Source: a bacterium D16-50 (GTDB lineage: Bacteria; Bacillota; Clostridia; Lachnospirales; Lachnospiraceae). From it: a stretch of 64,000 bases of DNA. The DNA is taken from NCBI GenBank assembly GCA_003612485.1, contig RAZA01000001.1:248001-312000 (forward strand), given 5' to 3'. Made by a program: the position numbers and the translations under genes. The notes under the pieces were generated by a model. It did not search any database, was not told the origin of the DNA, and saw nothing but the letters and a program-made list of their open reading frames with translations. Positions 34,773 to 44,066 of this stretch are shown here, one piece after another (position 1 is the stretch's first letter; each line of letters begins with the position of its first letter).

Positions 34773-36278
34773 TTATTGAACGTCGTCCCCGTCATAATTC
34801 AGGAACTCAAATTCAAACTCTTCATCGTCAGCAATGAAATTCTTAGGCTGCGGCTTCTGTCCGCCGCCCTGAGACGGTCTGGCGCCCTGAGGAACCCCGG
34901 CAGGCCTCTGGCTCTGAGACGGGCTGCCAGGCCTCTGGGATGCGCCCGCAGGCCTCTGAACCTGAGAGGTGCCTATAGGCCTTTGGCCTTGTCCGGTTCC
35001 TGCGGGCCTCTGGCCCTGAACGGCTCCTGCAGGTCTCTGGCCCTGAAGCGCGCCTGCAGGCCTTTGGCTCTGAGATGCGCCCGCGGGCCTCTGGCTCTGG
35101 GGTGCCCCTGCAGGTCTCTGGCCCTGCACCGCTCCGCCGGGCCTCTGGCTCTGAGATGAACCTGCGGGTCTCTGGGCAGTGCCCCCGGACTGTCTGGCTC
35201 CGGAGGGCCTTCCCTCCTGCCTTGGAGCGCCTACCGTATGCATGGTTCTCTGGCCGCCCTCCTGCTCTCCTCTGGCGCTTCGCCTCCTCAGGGTCTCGTT
35301 TTCCACTTCATTGAAATACGCCGAGTCCATCATATCCCGCACCTTGAAGACCAGAAACGCTATGCCTGCCACTGCCGCCACCAGCAGAAATACCAGTATG
35401 ATAATGATAATCTTCTGGTTCTTGACCGTCTTTTGAATCCCTTCATAGAACTCCTGATTGCTGCTGTTGGCTTCCAGAAGGGACTTGATCGAATAGCCGT
35501 TGGTCGGATCATCGATATTGAACAGCTGCCAATCCCCATTGACATATACCGTATCGTACTGCTTCTCGGGCACCGGTGTGGGGGTGGGGGTGGCCTCCTG
35601 CGGCGGTTCATTCGTAATCGGAGTCAGATCTCCCGAAGGGTGTACATAGACCGCCTGAACAAACCCTGCCACCTGAACGTCATTGGAAATGAAGCTCACA
35701 CGATACCATGCCGTTCCCTCCGGGTCCGTCGCCTGACCCGTAATGGTCAGCGCTGTTCCATTCTGAACCACAGAGACCTCCCCAGCGGAGGTGGAGGCAT
35801 TGTCATAAATCTTGACGGAGTCCCCCGTCACCGATCCGCTGACAGGATTCACATCAGTGACCTCCACGGGAGGAGCCTGCGGAACATCCGTGGAAGCAGG
35901 GGGTTCGTTTGAGGGCGGGGGCGTTGCGGTCGTTCCATCGGAAGGGGGCGTCGTGCCGTCCGTGATCGTCATCAGATCAGATCGGATATAGCCGGTGGTA
36001 TTCGCGTTCACATATACCTTATACCAGTTGTAGCCGTCCGCGCCCTTCACCTGACTGATGACGCTCACTGTCTTGTCCCTCTCCGTGCTGCCGATCGTTT
36101 CGCTGGAAGTGCTGGGCTCCTTCCGTATATTTACGCTGGCTGCCGTAATCTTTCCCTGACTCTCGGCATGACCCACTATGGTGTTTGCAGAAAACACGCC
36201 GCAGATCAGAGCCAGCGCCAACGCCAGAATGACTGTCCCCTTCAGCAGACTATTGCGCATATCTAATTTTTTTTTCAT
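34773..36278 (-). CDS. Membrane protein with two extracellular SH3 domains and a repetitive cytoplasmic tail
   Basis: A 501-residue protein. It has an N-terminal hydrophobic segment (about 10-32), then two bacterial SH3 (type 3) domains at about 40-105 (ASVNIRKEPSTSSETIG) and 145-215, separated by a Pro/Thr-rich linker. A membrane helix follows at about 289-311 (IIIIILVFLLVAAVAGIAFL). The tail holds about ten copies of a nine-residue unit close to QGQRPAGAP (about 369-463) and an acidic C-terminus. SH3 domains of this kind often bind cell wall peptides. The role is unknown. Downstream of the zinc-ribbon gene with a 20-base gap. Confidence 0.8.
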   Translation of the reverse strand: MKKKLDMRNSLLKGTVILALALALICGVFSANTIVGHAESQGKITAASVNIRKEPSTSSETIGSTERDKTVSVISQVKGADGYNWYKVYVNANTTGYIRSDLMTITDGTTPPSDGTTATPPPSNEPPASTDVPQAPPVEVTDVNPVSGSVTGDSVKIYDNASTSAGEVSVVQNGTALTITGQATDPEGTAWYRVSFISNDVQVAGFVQAVYVHPSGDLTPITNEPPQEATPTPTPVPEKQYDTVYVNGDWQLFNIDDPTNGYSIKSLLEANSSNQEFYEGIQKTVKNQKIIIIILVFLLVAAVAGIAFLVFKVRDMMDSAYFNEVENETLRRRSARGEQEGGQRTMHTVGAPRQEGRPSGARQSGGTAQRPAGSSQSQRPGGAVQGQRPAGAPQSQRPAGASQSQRPAGALQGQRPAGAVQGQRPAGTGQGQRPIGTSQVQRPAGASQRPGSPSQSQRPAGVPQGARPSQGGGQKPQPKNFIADDEEFEFEFLNYDGDDVQ

Positions 36279-36298
36279 ATGTTTCCCTCTCTTTGGTC

Positions 36299-36748
36299 TT
36301 ATTCCCGGACGAATCTCTTCTGACCCTCCTCGCTCTTCTTCTCCATTCCGAAGCCCTTCGCTACCTTGCGCATCATCTCTCTCTGTTTTTCCTCCAGATT
36401 GCGGTGTACCTTCATCTCGCAGTCCGGGCAGAACTGCCCTGAACGAATCTGCTTCCCGCAGAGCTCGCAGCGCAGATATACCTTGGAGCCTTCCGCTATC
36501 TCTATCCTGCCGTCCTTCAAAAGATGCCTCACCGTGCGCTGGGCCACCCCCACCTCTTTCTCGATCTCCGCAGCAGTGGCACCCTTATGGTTCTCGATAT
36601 ACATCCTGACCTTGCCGTAATCGTCATAATCCACGAAGCCGCAATCCTCGCAGTGGTATTCACCTACACCCTTAAAGATCATCACTCCCCCGCATTCCTT
36701 ACATGTACGGGGAATATGATATGCGTCCAATGCTCCTAACATGCTCAT
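36299..36748 (-). CDS. Zinc-ribbon / helix-turn-helix protein (YvyF/TIGR03826-like)
   Basis: 149 residues with an N-terminal zinc ribbon (CKECGGVMIFKGVGEYHCEDC), a central winged-helix segment (ATAAEIEKEVGVAQRTVRHLL) and a C-terminal zinc ribbon (CELCGKQIRSGQFCPDC). The layout matches proteins called flagellar operon protein YvyF, but no flagellar genes are here, so it is better viewed as a small regulator. Start at 36748 (MSMLGALDAYH) has GGAGG at eight bases; upstream codons in frame lack support. Confidence 0.78.
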   Translation of the reverse strand: MSMLGALDAYHIPRTCKECGGVMIFKGVGEYHCEDCGFVDYDDYGKVRMYIENHKGATAAEIEKEVGVAQRTVRHLLKDGRIEIAEGSKVYLRCELCGKQIRSGQFCPDCEMKVHRNLEEKQREMMRKVAKGFGMEKKSEEGQKRFVRE

Positions 36749-36841
36749 ATGTAATGCCTCCAACCTTTTACTTATAATCGGCAGAGCCCTCATATCAACA
36801 GGGCGTACCGCCTTTGACTTCACTTTTACAGTGCCTTGTCC

Positions 36842-38119
36842 TCAGGCTTCCTCTATTGCCTTTCCGATATCATGCCGCATATATTTGTTGGCAAAAGATA
36901 CCCATTCCGCAGCCTCGTAGGCCTTCGCTCTGGCTTCCCTGAGCGTGTCCCCCTTGGCCGTCACCCCCAGCACCCTTCCGCCGTTGGTGACTATGTGCCC
37001 TTCTTCGTTCAGTCTGCTCCCTGCATGGAAGCAATAGTAACCTTCTCTGGCCTCAAAGTTTTCCAGACCGGATATCTCAAAGCCCTTTTCATAAGACTCC
37101 GGATATCCCTGCGATGCCAGAACCACGCACACCGCCGCATTGTCCTGAAACCGAAGCTCCACCTGATCCAGCGTGCCGTCGATGCAGGCGTCCGCCACGT
37201 CCAGAATATCGTTCTCCATCCTGCACAGCACCACCTGCGTTTCCGGATCCCCGAATCTGGCGTTGTACTCCAGCACCTTGGGCCCCTGCGGCGTCAGCAT
37301 GAGGCCGAAGAACAAGACTCCCTTGAACTCCCTGCCCTCCTCCGCCATGGCGTCCACGGTGGGCTGATAGATATATTGCCTGCAGAAGGCATCCACCTCC
37401 TCCGTGTAGAACGGACTCGGAGAAAAGCATCCCATGCCCCCTGTATTGAGTCCCTGATCCCCGTCCTTGGCCCTCTTGTGATCCTGTGCAGAAGTCATGG
37501 TCCGTATCGTTTTGCCGTCCACGAAAGCCAGCACGGACACCTCTCTGCCCGTGAGGAACTCCTCAATGACCAGCACGTCCCCGGCAGTGCCGAAATGTTT
37601 GTCTTCCATGATCTCTCTGACCCCGGCCCTAGCCTCCTCAAGCGTGCTGCAGATCAGCACCCCTTTTCCCAGAGCCAGACCGTCCGCCTTCAGAACTATA
37701 GGGAATTTCGCCGTCTCCAGATATGCCAGCGCCTTTTGGGGATCATCGAAGGTTTCATAGTCAGCCGTGGGAATGTGATACTTTTTCATAAGATCCTTGG
37801 AGAATGCCTTGCTCCCCTCAAGAATCGCCGCGTTCTTTCGGGGCCCGAACGCCCGCAGCCCCGCCTCCTCCAGCACATCCACCAGCCCGCCTGCCAGAGG
37901 ATCGTCAGGTGCCACAAACACCAGATCCACCGCCTTTTCCTTGGCATAAGAGACAATTTTGTCGAATTCCATGACCCCGATGGAGGGCTCGCACTCCGCA
38001 ATCTGCGCGATTCCCGCATTTCCCGGCACGCAGTAAAGCGCGTCCACTCTGGGGCTCTTCCTCATGCTCACGGCTATGGCATGCTCACGGCCGCCTCCGC
38101 CAACGATCAAAACTTTCAT
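36842..38119 (-). CDS. purD: Phosphoribosylamine-glycine ligase
   Basis: Second step of purine synthesis: joins glycine to phosphoribosylamine using ATP. ATP-grasp enzyme of 425 residues: KVLIVGGGGREHAIA at the N-terminus, VLKADGLALGKGVLIC, VIEEFLTGREVSVLAFVDG and LEYNARFGDPETQVVL are diagnostic. Start at 38119 has GGGAGG; the in-frame extension to 38188 has no similarity. Last of the four-gene purE-purM-purN-purD operon, 85 bases after purN. Confidence 0.96.
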   Translation of the reverse strand: MKVLIVGGGGREHAIAVSMRKSPRVDALYCVPGNAGIAQIAECEPSIGVMEFDKIVSYAKEKAVDLVFVAPDDPLAGGLVDVLEEAGLRAFGPRKNAAILEGSKAFSKDLMKKYHIPTADYETFDDPQKALAYLETAKFPIVLKADGLALGKGVLICSTLEEARAGVREIMEDKHFGTAGDVLVIEEFLTGREVSVLAFVDGKTIRTMTSAQDHKRAKDGDQGLNTGGMGCFSPSPFYTEEVDAFCRQYIYQPTVDAMAEEGREFKGVLFFGLMLTPQGPKVLEYNARFGDPETQVVLCRMENDILDVADACIDGTLDQVELRFQDNAAVCVVLASQGYPESYEKGFEISGLENFEAREGYYCFHAGSRLNEEGHIVTNGGRVLGVTAKGDTLREARAKAYEAAEWVSFANKYMRHDIGKAIEEA

Positions 38120-38204
38120 TCCATTCCTCCCTGCCCGCTCCGGCGGGCATTCATCCGAAATTTGAATGTGTCCTTTTCCAAAGACCATACCGGCCTATTC
38201 TATT

Positions 38205-38828
38205 TTATACCCTGCGCACCTTGCCGTCAACCACCGCAAGCCTTCCGTTGGCTATGTCGTCGATGGCCTTGGGCAGCAGAATCCACTCCGCCTGCTCCAT
38301 AACCCGCCTCTGCAGTGTCTCGGGCGTGTCATCCTCCTCCACCCGCACCGCCTGCTGGGAGATGATGGGCCCCTCATCCATGCCCTCGTTGACGAAATGC
38401 ACTGTGGCGCCTGTGATCTTCACGCCCCGCTCCAGCACCTTCTCGTGAACCTTCAGCCCGTAATACCCCACCCCGCAGAAGGAAGGAATCAGAGAGGGAT
38501 GGATATTGACGATCCGATTGCCGAATCTGGTTACCAGCTGGGGCGGAATCTTTACAAGAAATCCCGCCAGCACGATAAGATCCGGGGCAAGCCCGCAAAG
38601 CTTTTCCGTAAAGGCCTCGTTGAAAGCCTCTCTGTCCGGATAGTCCTTGGGAGAGACCACCAGACCCAGGATGCCCCGGCTCTCCGCTCTGGCCAGAGCC
38701 TTGGCCCCCCGATTGTTGCTGATGACGGCCACGATTTCCGTATTGGTCACAGCCCCCACGTCTATGGAATCCAAGATGGCCTGCAGATTGGTTCCTCCCC
38801 CCGACACACAGACCGCTGCCCTCAGCAT
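38205..38828 (-). CDS. purN: Phosphoribosylglycinamide formyltransferase
   Basis: Third step of purine synthesis: transfers the formyl group from 10-formyl-tetrahydrofolate to GAR. The 207-residue protein shows [15 protein letters not shown] (phosphate loop), [13 protein letters not shown], the catalytic HPSLIPSF and the segment [18 protein letters not shown]. Its ATG at 38828 overlaps the end of purM by 7 bases, showing tight coupling. Confidence 0.95.
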   Translation of the reverse strand: MLRAAVCVSGGGTNLQAILDSIDVGAVTNTEIVAVISNNRGAKALARAESRGILGLVVSPKDYPDREAFNEAFTEKLCGLAPDLIVLAGFLVKIPPQLVTRFGNRIVNIHPSLIPSFCGVGYYGLKVHEKVLERGVKITGATVHFVNEGMDEGPIISQQAVRVEEDDTPETLQRRVMEQAEWILLPKAIDDIANGRLAVVDGKVRRV

Positions 38829-39847
38829 AGCTCTACTCCCTTTTCGCCTGCCTTGCAATATCCTACCCGATAGGCTGTCTCACCGGCGCCGCTGACGGCG
38901 GACATGATCCCTTCCGCATCCTCCGGAGAGACCGCAAGCACCATGCCCAGCCCCATGTTGTAGGTATTGTACATCATTTCCTCCTGAATATTCCCTTTGC
39001 TCTGCAGCAGACGGAATATGGCGGGAACCTCATAGCTGTCCTTGCGCACCACCGCCCGGATTCCCTCCGGCAGCATTCTGGGAATGTTCTCATAGAACCC
39101 TCCCCCGGTGATATGGCTGCAGCCTTTGACCACAAATCCCGCATCCTTTATACTCTTCAAAGCCTTCACATAGATCTTGGTGGGCGTAAGCAGCGTCTCT
39201 CCCAGAGTGCCGCCCAGCTCCTGATAATAGGTGTCCAAACTCTTTTTGGTCATATCGAACACCTTGCGCACCAGAGAGAATCCGTTGGAATGCACTCCGG
39301 AGGAGGCAATCCCGATCAACACATCATCGGGGCAAATATCTTTCCCCGTGATCAGATCCTTTTCGTCCGCAATCCCCACCGTGAAGCCTGCAAGATCGTA
39401 CTCCTCCTCCGGCATCAGCCCAGGGTGCTCTGCCGTCTCCCCGCCGATCAGCGCCGCTCCCGCCTGCCTGCAGCCTTCGGCCACGCCTTTAACGATGGCC
39501 GATATCTTCTCGGGATAATTTTTTCCGCAGGCTATGTAATCCAGAAAGAACAGCGGCTCGCCCCCTGCGCAGGCTACGTCGTTGACGCACATGGCCACAC
39601 AGTCGATACCCACCGTGTCATGCTTATCCAAAAGAAAGGCCAGCTTCAGCTTCGTTCCCACTCCGTCCGTGCCGGACAGCAGTGTGGGCTTCTCCATGCC
39701 CCTAAAAGCCCCCATGGAAAACGCCCCTGAAAAACCGCCTATTCCCCCCAGAACCTCCGGACGCATGGTGGCCTTCACATGTTCCTTCATCAGTTCCACA
39801 GACTTATATCCGGCTTCAATATCCACTCCCGCTTTCTTGTAATCCAT
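38822..39847 (-). CDS. purM: Phosphoribosylformylglycinamidine cyclo-ligase
   Basis: Closes the imidazole ring to AIR in purine synthesis. Diagnostic segments in the 341 residues: [56 protein letters not shown] and [13 protein letters not shown], and the C-terminal GHITGGGF-like [12 protein letters not shown]. It immediately follows purE (stop and start adjacent) and overlaps purN. Confidence 0.96.
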   Translation of the reverse strand: MDYKKAGVDIEAGYKSVELMKEHVKATMRPEVLGGIGGFSGAFSMGAFRGMEKPTLLSGTDGVGTKLKLAFLLDKHDTVGIDCVAMCVNDVACAGGEPLFFLDYIACGKNYPEKISAIVKGVAEGCRQAGAALIGGETAEHPGLMPEEEYDLAGFTVGIADEKDLITGKDICPDDVLIGIASSGVHSNGFSLVRKVFDMTKKSLDTYYQELGGTLGETLLTPTKIYVKALKSIKDAGFVVKGCSHITGGGFYENIPRMLPEGIRAVVRKDSYEVPAIFRLLQSKGNIQEEMMYNTYNMGLGMVLAVSPEDAEGIMSAVSGAGETAYRVGYCKAGEKGVELC

Positions 39848-40408
39848 CTATACTCCCTTCCGCCCTTCCACATAGGCCTTGTATCCTATCTCCTGCAGCC
39901 TTGCATCCTTTGCCTCCACCTGAGCCTTCAGCTTCTCGCTGTAGCCCTTCAGCCTTCCCAGCAGCGCGGGATCGGAGGTGGCGAGGATCTTGGCCGCCAG
40001 CAGCCCCGCATTGGCTCCGCCGTTGATGGCCACTGTGGCCACGGGGATGCCTGAGGGCATCTGCACGATGGAGTACAGCGAATCCCTGCCTCCCAGAGAG
40101 GAGGTATGCATGGGAATGCCTATGACGGGCATAGGAAAGATCGCGGCGCACATGCCCGGCAGATGAGCCGCCATGCCGGCTCCGGCGATGATCACCTTAA
40201 AGCCTTTCTCCTCAGCGCTCTTCGCATATTCAAAAAATACGTCCGGCTCCCTATGGGCGCTGATAATCGCCATCTCATAGGGCACCCCAAGCTCCTCCAG
40301 AATGTCTGCTGCCTTCGCCATCACCGGCATGTCGGAATCGCTGCCCATCACTATGCCTACACATGGCGCGCCAGTCATGCCTTCCCTCTGCATTTCGTCC
40401 CTCTCCAT
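39848..40408 (-). CDS. purE: N5-carboxyaminoimidazole ribonucleotide mutase
   Basis: Moves the carboxyl group in AIR carboxylation. Class I PurE pattern: GIVMGSDSDMPVM, SAHREPDVFFEYA, IAGAGMAAHLPGMCA and PVIGIPMHTSSLGGRDSLYSI. The 186-residue form carries a short C-terminal tail. Start at 40408 behind AAGGAGG. No purK is seen, so either purK lies elsewhere or the enzyme works with non-enzymatic carboxylation. First gene of the purEMND operon. Confidence 0.95.
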   Translation of the reverse strand: MERDEMQREGMTGAPCVGIVMGSDSDMPVMAKAADILEELGVPYEMAIISAHREPDVFFEYAKSAEEKGFKVIIAGAGMAAHLPGMCAAIFPMPVIGIPMHTSSLGGRDSLYSIVQMPSGIPVATVAINGGANAGLLAAKILATSDPALLGRLKGYSEKLKAQVEAKDARLQEIGYKAYVEGRKGV

Positions 40409-40530
40409 GATGTCCTCCTTATCTTTTAAATAGTTGATTCCCGATTTCTTATCCCGTCCCACCTGACAGCGCTCTCTGTCCGATGGCCCCTCTTTGGTAC
40501 GGCTGTCCTATCCGGACCCCCTATATTCCT

Positions 40531-40559
40531 AGTTTACTAAAACACAGCCTTATGTGCAA
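40531..40559 (-). promoter_or_regulatory. purE operon promoter
   Basis: Minus strand TTGCAC (40559-40554), 17-base spacer, TAAACT (40536-40531). The leader of about 115 bases contains a GACAG ... CTGTC hairpin and GTCCG ... CGGAC pairing possibilities but no riboswitch I recognise. Confidence 0.7.
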
Positions 40560-40588
40560 CTGTTTTTTGCTGCCGCCCCTGAATGCGC

Positions 40589-42643
40589 TCACCCCTCCTC
40601 AAAGGCCTTGTTCAGCTCCTCACAGCCCGGCAGAACGAATCTGCCCTCATTGATGATGACATAACGGCTTCCGTCTTTCCCCACTGCCGCCAGCTCCCCC
40701 AGCTCGTCATAGGGAATCGTAATGTCCGTGTGACAGTTAAAATAAGCCTTTGCCGGATTCTCCCTGCGAAGATCCGATATTTCGTTGGCCTTGGCCACGA
40801 TCTCCTTGCCGTCGGGGTTGTACACCCGTATCTCCTCCACATGGGAATAGCAGGTATCCCCCACCGCAAAATGGGGCCCCATCTTCTCCGCAATCAAAAT
40901 GGGAAGCTTCGCCTCCACCCCCAGCCGTCTAGCCGCCACATAGGCAGTGGTGTTGGTGCCAATGGCGAACTCTCCCATAGGAAGAGTCTCGTGGCGGAAA
41001 AGAATGTTCTCATAGAGAAAATCCTTGTCATAATTGTCGCAAGAATACCCGCTGATCATGCCGTCCTGAAAAGATATCTCCAGATTCTTATATTCCAGCC
41101 CGTTGAGAAAGACCCTTTTCACATGCAGCACTCCCTCTGTGCCCTTCAGCACGGGGGAAGTAAACACCTCCCCCACGGGAATGTTCACATCCGCCACGCA
41201 GTTTTCAAAGATGGTCTCTTTTTCCGGATCCGCCAGCTTGTACAGATTGATCTTCAGCCGTGTCCTATTGCCGTCCATACCCCGGAGCTCACAATAGTCC
41301 GCCTTGTCCAGAACGTCTATCAATGTCTGCTGCACCCTGCGGTAGAGCATATAATCCAATGTATTGATGCGGATGGTCTCCCGAAACAGCTCCTGAAATA
41401 CCGGCCCGATCTCCGGTACCGGAAAAGCGATGATGGTGAAGCTCCTCTCCTCCTCCGGTATGTATTCTCTCTGCAGCTCCCCCATTCTGGAGCGATATTC
41501 CACCCATAGACGGCTCTGCTCTCTGGAAAGCCTCAGCGCTTCGTCCTTAACTATAGGGGAAAAATCCGCCTCCCCAAAGGTCTCCACCACTGCGGGCCCG
41601 CCGTAGCCCGCCGCCTGCTCCTTATATTCCTCATAAGCCGCTCTGGCTGCCTCCAGCCTTCGGTTCACATAATTCTTGTCCAGAAAAAGGGCCTTGTCAT
41701 CCCGATGGTCATAGCCAAACTGCCTGTTGGCGCTGCCGCCCCAGAAGCCGGAGCCGCTGTCCAGCATACTGGCCGCCGCCCGGCAAATCACGGGCCTAAG
41801 CCCCATTTCGGCAAAATTCTCCACGGCCTGCCGCAGCATGCGCTCAAAACCGATCTGATAATGGAGCCCCACCGTCCGCTTCTTTGACAGATCCTTTCCC
41901 GTGACCTCGAAGCCGATCCGATATCCCTCCGTATAGGTGTCTGCCATGGTGAGAATGGTCTCCTGAGGAAGCCCTGCCATGAATCTGGCCGTTTCCAGCT
42001 CATTTTCGCTCACATACTCCCCGTAGGAATACAGATACCTCTCATGGCCCAGATCGCTTTTCATAATTCTGTCCACAGCAAAACATTTGTCAGGGCAGAC
42101 CTGTTCTCCGATCCTGCGCTCCAAGGCAATCTCCGAATAATCGCTGACAAACCAATACAGCATCCTGCTCACATCGGCCCCGGAAGGCAGTGCTTCCTCC
42201 TCCCCTGCCCCATGGTAGAACGCCCCGTAGATCTCCGCAAACAGTTCCATGCGAACCACCAGCTCTTCCAGCCTTCCCTCATAGGCAAAGGCTATGAGGC
42301 TCCTCAGCTCCGCGTACAGAACGCACAGAGGCTGGCCCAGATCCCTTCCCAGCCTCCTCACCGCCACGGCCGGATTTCCGTAGCTGTTCTCATAGTTCTC
42401 TGGCAGAATATCCGCATACAAGGCATGGTTTCGCCGCTGCAGCTCCTCCAGAGGCGCCGTCTCCAGACCTCCTCCCTCCAGAAACTTTACCGTATCGTCT
42501 ATCATCATGAGAAACTCTGCACAGAAACAAAAGTAGGCCTCCAGCTCCCCATGACCCAGACGCTCCTTGGGGATCCCTCTGATTCTCTCCGTCACCAGCC
42601 CGTAGCGCTCCTGCAAAATATCCAGCTTTTCACTCTCCATCAT
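40589..42643 (-). CDS. M29-like aminopeptidase with a large N-terminal domain
   Basis: A 684-residue protein. The C-terminal 350 residues resemble M29 (AmpS/PepS) metallo-aminopeptidases, with candidate metal ligands in IPVGEVFTSP, MGEFAIGTNTTAYVAA, EKMGPHFAVGDTCYSH and FNCHTDITIPYDEL. The first 330 residues are a helical Glu/Arg/Tyr-rich domain absent from standard M29 enzymes of about 410 residues. Probably releases N-terminal amino acids from peptides in the cytoplasm. Its start overlaps the stop of the preceding small membrane protein by 4 bases. Confidence 0.82.
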   Translation of the reverse strand: MMESEKLDILQERYGLVTERIRGIPKERLGHGELEAYFCFCAEFLMMIDDTVKFLEGGGLETAPLEELQRRNHALYADILPENYENSYGNPAVAVRRLGRDLGQPLCVLYAELRSLIAFAYEGRLEELVVRMELFAEIYGAFYHGAGEEEALPSGADVSRMLYWFVSDYSEIALERRIGEQVCPDKCFAVDRIMKSDLGHERYLYSYGEYVSENELETARFMAGLPQETILTMADTYTEGYRIGFEVTGKDLSKKRTVGLHYQIGFERMLRQAVENFAEMGLRPVICRAAASMLDSGSGFWGGSANRQFGYDHRDDKALFLDKNYVNRRLEAARAAYEEYKEQAAGYGGPAVVETFGEADFSPIVKDEALRLSREQSRLWVEYRSRMGELQREYIPEEERSFTIIAFPVPEIGPVFQELFRETIRINTLDYMLYRRVQQTLIDVLDKADYCELRGMDGNRTRLKINLYKLADPEKETIFENCVADVNIPVGEVFTSPVLKGTEGVLHVKRVFLNGLEYKNLEISFQDGMISGYSCDNYDKDFLYENILFRHETLPMGEFAIGTNTTAYVAARRLGVEAKLPILIAEKMGPHFAVGDTCYSHVEEIRVYNPDGKEIVAKANEISDLRRENPAKAYFNCHTDITIPYDELGELAAVGKDGSRYVIINEGRFVLPGCEELNKAFEEG

Positions 42644-42960
42644 GAATATGCCCCCATATACAAAATCAATGCCACCGCTCCCAGCGCCGCTCCGTTCAAA
42701 AGTATGGCCAGAACCGGAAACAGCTTATAATAATCAGACTTCGTAACTGTAGTTATGCCTAGGACCAGACCCGTGGCTGAATAGACCACTGCCAATGCCC
42801 CCACAAAGCCATAGCGCAGAGACGCCGCGCCGTCGTTGCGAAAGGCGATGAATACTGCAGCGCCAAGCGAAACAAGGCTGATGATTCCCAGAATCACAGC
42901 CATCACAGCTCTATTTGAATTTTTTCTGTTGGTAAAGATGAATGCTTTTCTTTTCTTCAT
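42640..42960 (-). CDS. Small membrane protein, 106 residues
   Basis: Three hydrophobic segments (about 19-40, 49-70, 81-103) after a basic N-terminus (MKKRKAFIFTNRKNSNRAV). It resembles small clostridial membrane proteins of unknown function; I think of DUF6142 but cannot confirm it. Overlaps the aminopeptidase start by 4 bases, so they are translationally coupled. Confidence 0.7.
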   Translation of the reverse strand: MKKRKAFIFTNRKNSNRAVMAVILGIISLVSLGAAVFIAFRNDGAASLRYGFVGALAVVYSATGLVLGITTVTKSDYYKLFPVLAILLNGAALGAVALILYMGAYS

Positions 42961-43009
42961 GAAACTTGAAAAGGGCGCTCCCCGCAGGAAATGCCCATTT
43001 ACGACTCCT

Positions 43010-43162
43010 TTAAAATAGAATTTTAGACTTCCCTGCCATCAGCTTGGACCCGGCCACGATCAGCAGGATCCCCGATACGATTCCCACCACCAGCACCAGT
43101 ACTCCCACTGCAATGTCTGTCGCTCCCGCACCCTTCATCACCTTATACAGCTTCTGTTCCAT
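43010..43162 (-). CDS. Small membrane protein, 50 residues
   Basis: A short frame starting MEQKLYKVMKGAGATDIAV and followed by one strongly hydrophobic helix (VLVLVVGIVSGILLIVAGS) and a basic end (KSKILF). GGGAG and AAGG lie before the ATG, and it sits 49 bases before the next small membrane protein in the same direction, so it is probably the first gene of that unit. Function unknown. Confidence 0.65.
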   Translation of the reverse strand: MEQKLYKVMKGAGATDIAVGVLVLVVGIVSGILLIVAGSKLMAGKSKILF

Positions 43163-43209
43163 TGCCTTACTCCCTTCTTTGCTCGTCTCTATATCAAAAT
43201 ATATAGGTG

Positions 43210-43272
43210 TTATGCCATTTCTTCTGCATTATGCCATTTCTTCCGCATTATGCTGTCTCTTCCGCATTATGC
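43210..43272 (-). repeat. 19-bp tandem repeat at the pyrE stop codon
   Basis: Units of the form GCATAATGCGGAAGARAYR on the minus strand, three full copies plus a partial one. The first unit contains the pyrE stop TAA, and every unit repeats it. Confidence 0.88.
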
Positions 43273-43941
43273 CCCATACACCTTATAGTACTCATCTATG
43301 GCATTCTTTCTGGCTTCATCGATATATACTTGTCCCTTGTACGGCCTATTGTACAGGCACTGAACCACTTCCTGCATGGTCACGATGGCCCCTGTCTCAA
43401 AGCCGTATTTTTCCCTGATCTCCTCCAGCGCGCTAATCGTTCCTCCGGGCCCCTTTTCCATGCGGTTGAGAGAAACCATCAGTCCCCTGATGCGAACGTC
43501 GGCCTGCGCCATAATAATAGGATAGGTTTCCTCGATTGACTTTCCAGAAGTGGTCACGTCCTCGATTATCACCACTCTATCGCCGTCTTTCAGGCTGCTG
43601 CCCAGAAGGATTCCCACATCCCCATGGTCCTTGGCTTCCTTTCTGTTGGAGCAATACCGCACCTCCCTGCCGTACAGCTCGCTATAAGCCATGGCGGCGG
43701 CCACGCTCAGAGGGATTCCTTTGTAGGCCGGCCCGAACAGCACATCGAAGTCCTCCCCATATCTGTCATGGATGGCTCTGGCATAGAACTCACCCAGCCG
43801 TTTCAGCTGCGTCCCGGTCACATAGGATCCTGCATTCATAAAGAAAGGTGACTTTCTGCCGCTCTTCAAAGTGAAGTCTCCGAACTTCAGCGCCTGACTG
43901 TCGATCATGAATTCGATAAATTCCTGCTTGTAGCCTTCCAT
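43267..43941 (-). CDS. pyrE: Orotate phosphoribosyltransferase
   Basis: Joins orotate to PRPP to make OMP in pyrimidine synthesis. The PRPP motif VVIIEDVTTSGKSIEE, the N-terminal FGDFTLKSGRKSPFFMNAGS and the flexible loop NRKEAKDHGDVGILLG are clear. 224 residues, the longer form common in clostridia. I chose the ATG at 43941 because GGAGG lies 8 bases upstream; an ATG two codons earlier would be too close. No other pyr gene is adjacent. Confidence 0.95.
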   Translation of the reverse strand: MEGYKQEFIEFMIDSQALKFGDFTLKSGRKSPFFMNAGSYVTGTQLKRLGEFYARAIHDRYGEDFDVLFGPAYKGIPLSVAAAMAYSELYGREVRYCSNRKEAKDHGDVGILLGSSLKDGDRVVIIEDVTTSGKSIEETYPIIMAQADVRIRGLMVSLNRMEKGPGGTISALEEIREKYGFETGAIVTMQEVVQCLYNRPYKGQVYIDEARKNAIDEYYKVYGA

Positions 43942-43992
43942 CTCCATATCCTCCTGCTTTTATAAATTGAAGGAACCCTGATATCCGCTATC

Positions 43993-44021
43993 ATCCTACC
44001 ATAAAACCGCCGAATATTCAA
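43993..44021 (-). promoter_or_regulatory. pyrE promoter
   Basis: Minus strand TTGAAT (44021-44016), 17-base spacer, TAGGAT (43998-43993). Confidence 0.65.
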
Positions 44022-44066
44022 TCAGTTTCGCAAATTGTATGCTTCTTTTTTCAGCCGGCCTCACGC

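Noticed and set aside
36299..36748. Evidence for a flagellar locus
   Set aside because: The YvyF-like zinc-ribbon protein is the only flagellar-type name here; no structural or motor genes lie nearby.
36836..38302. A 488-codon plus-strand frame
   Set aside because: Shadow of purD on the other strand; a His/Leu/Arg-rich translation with no family features.
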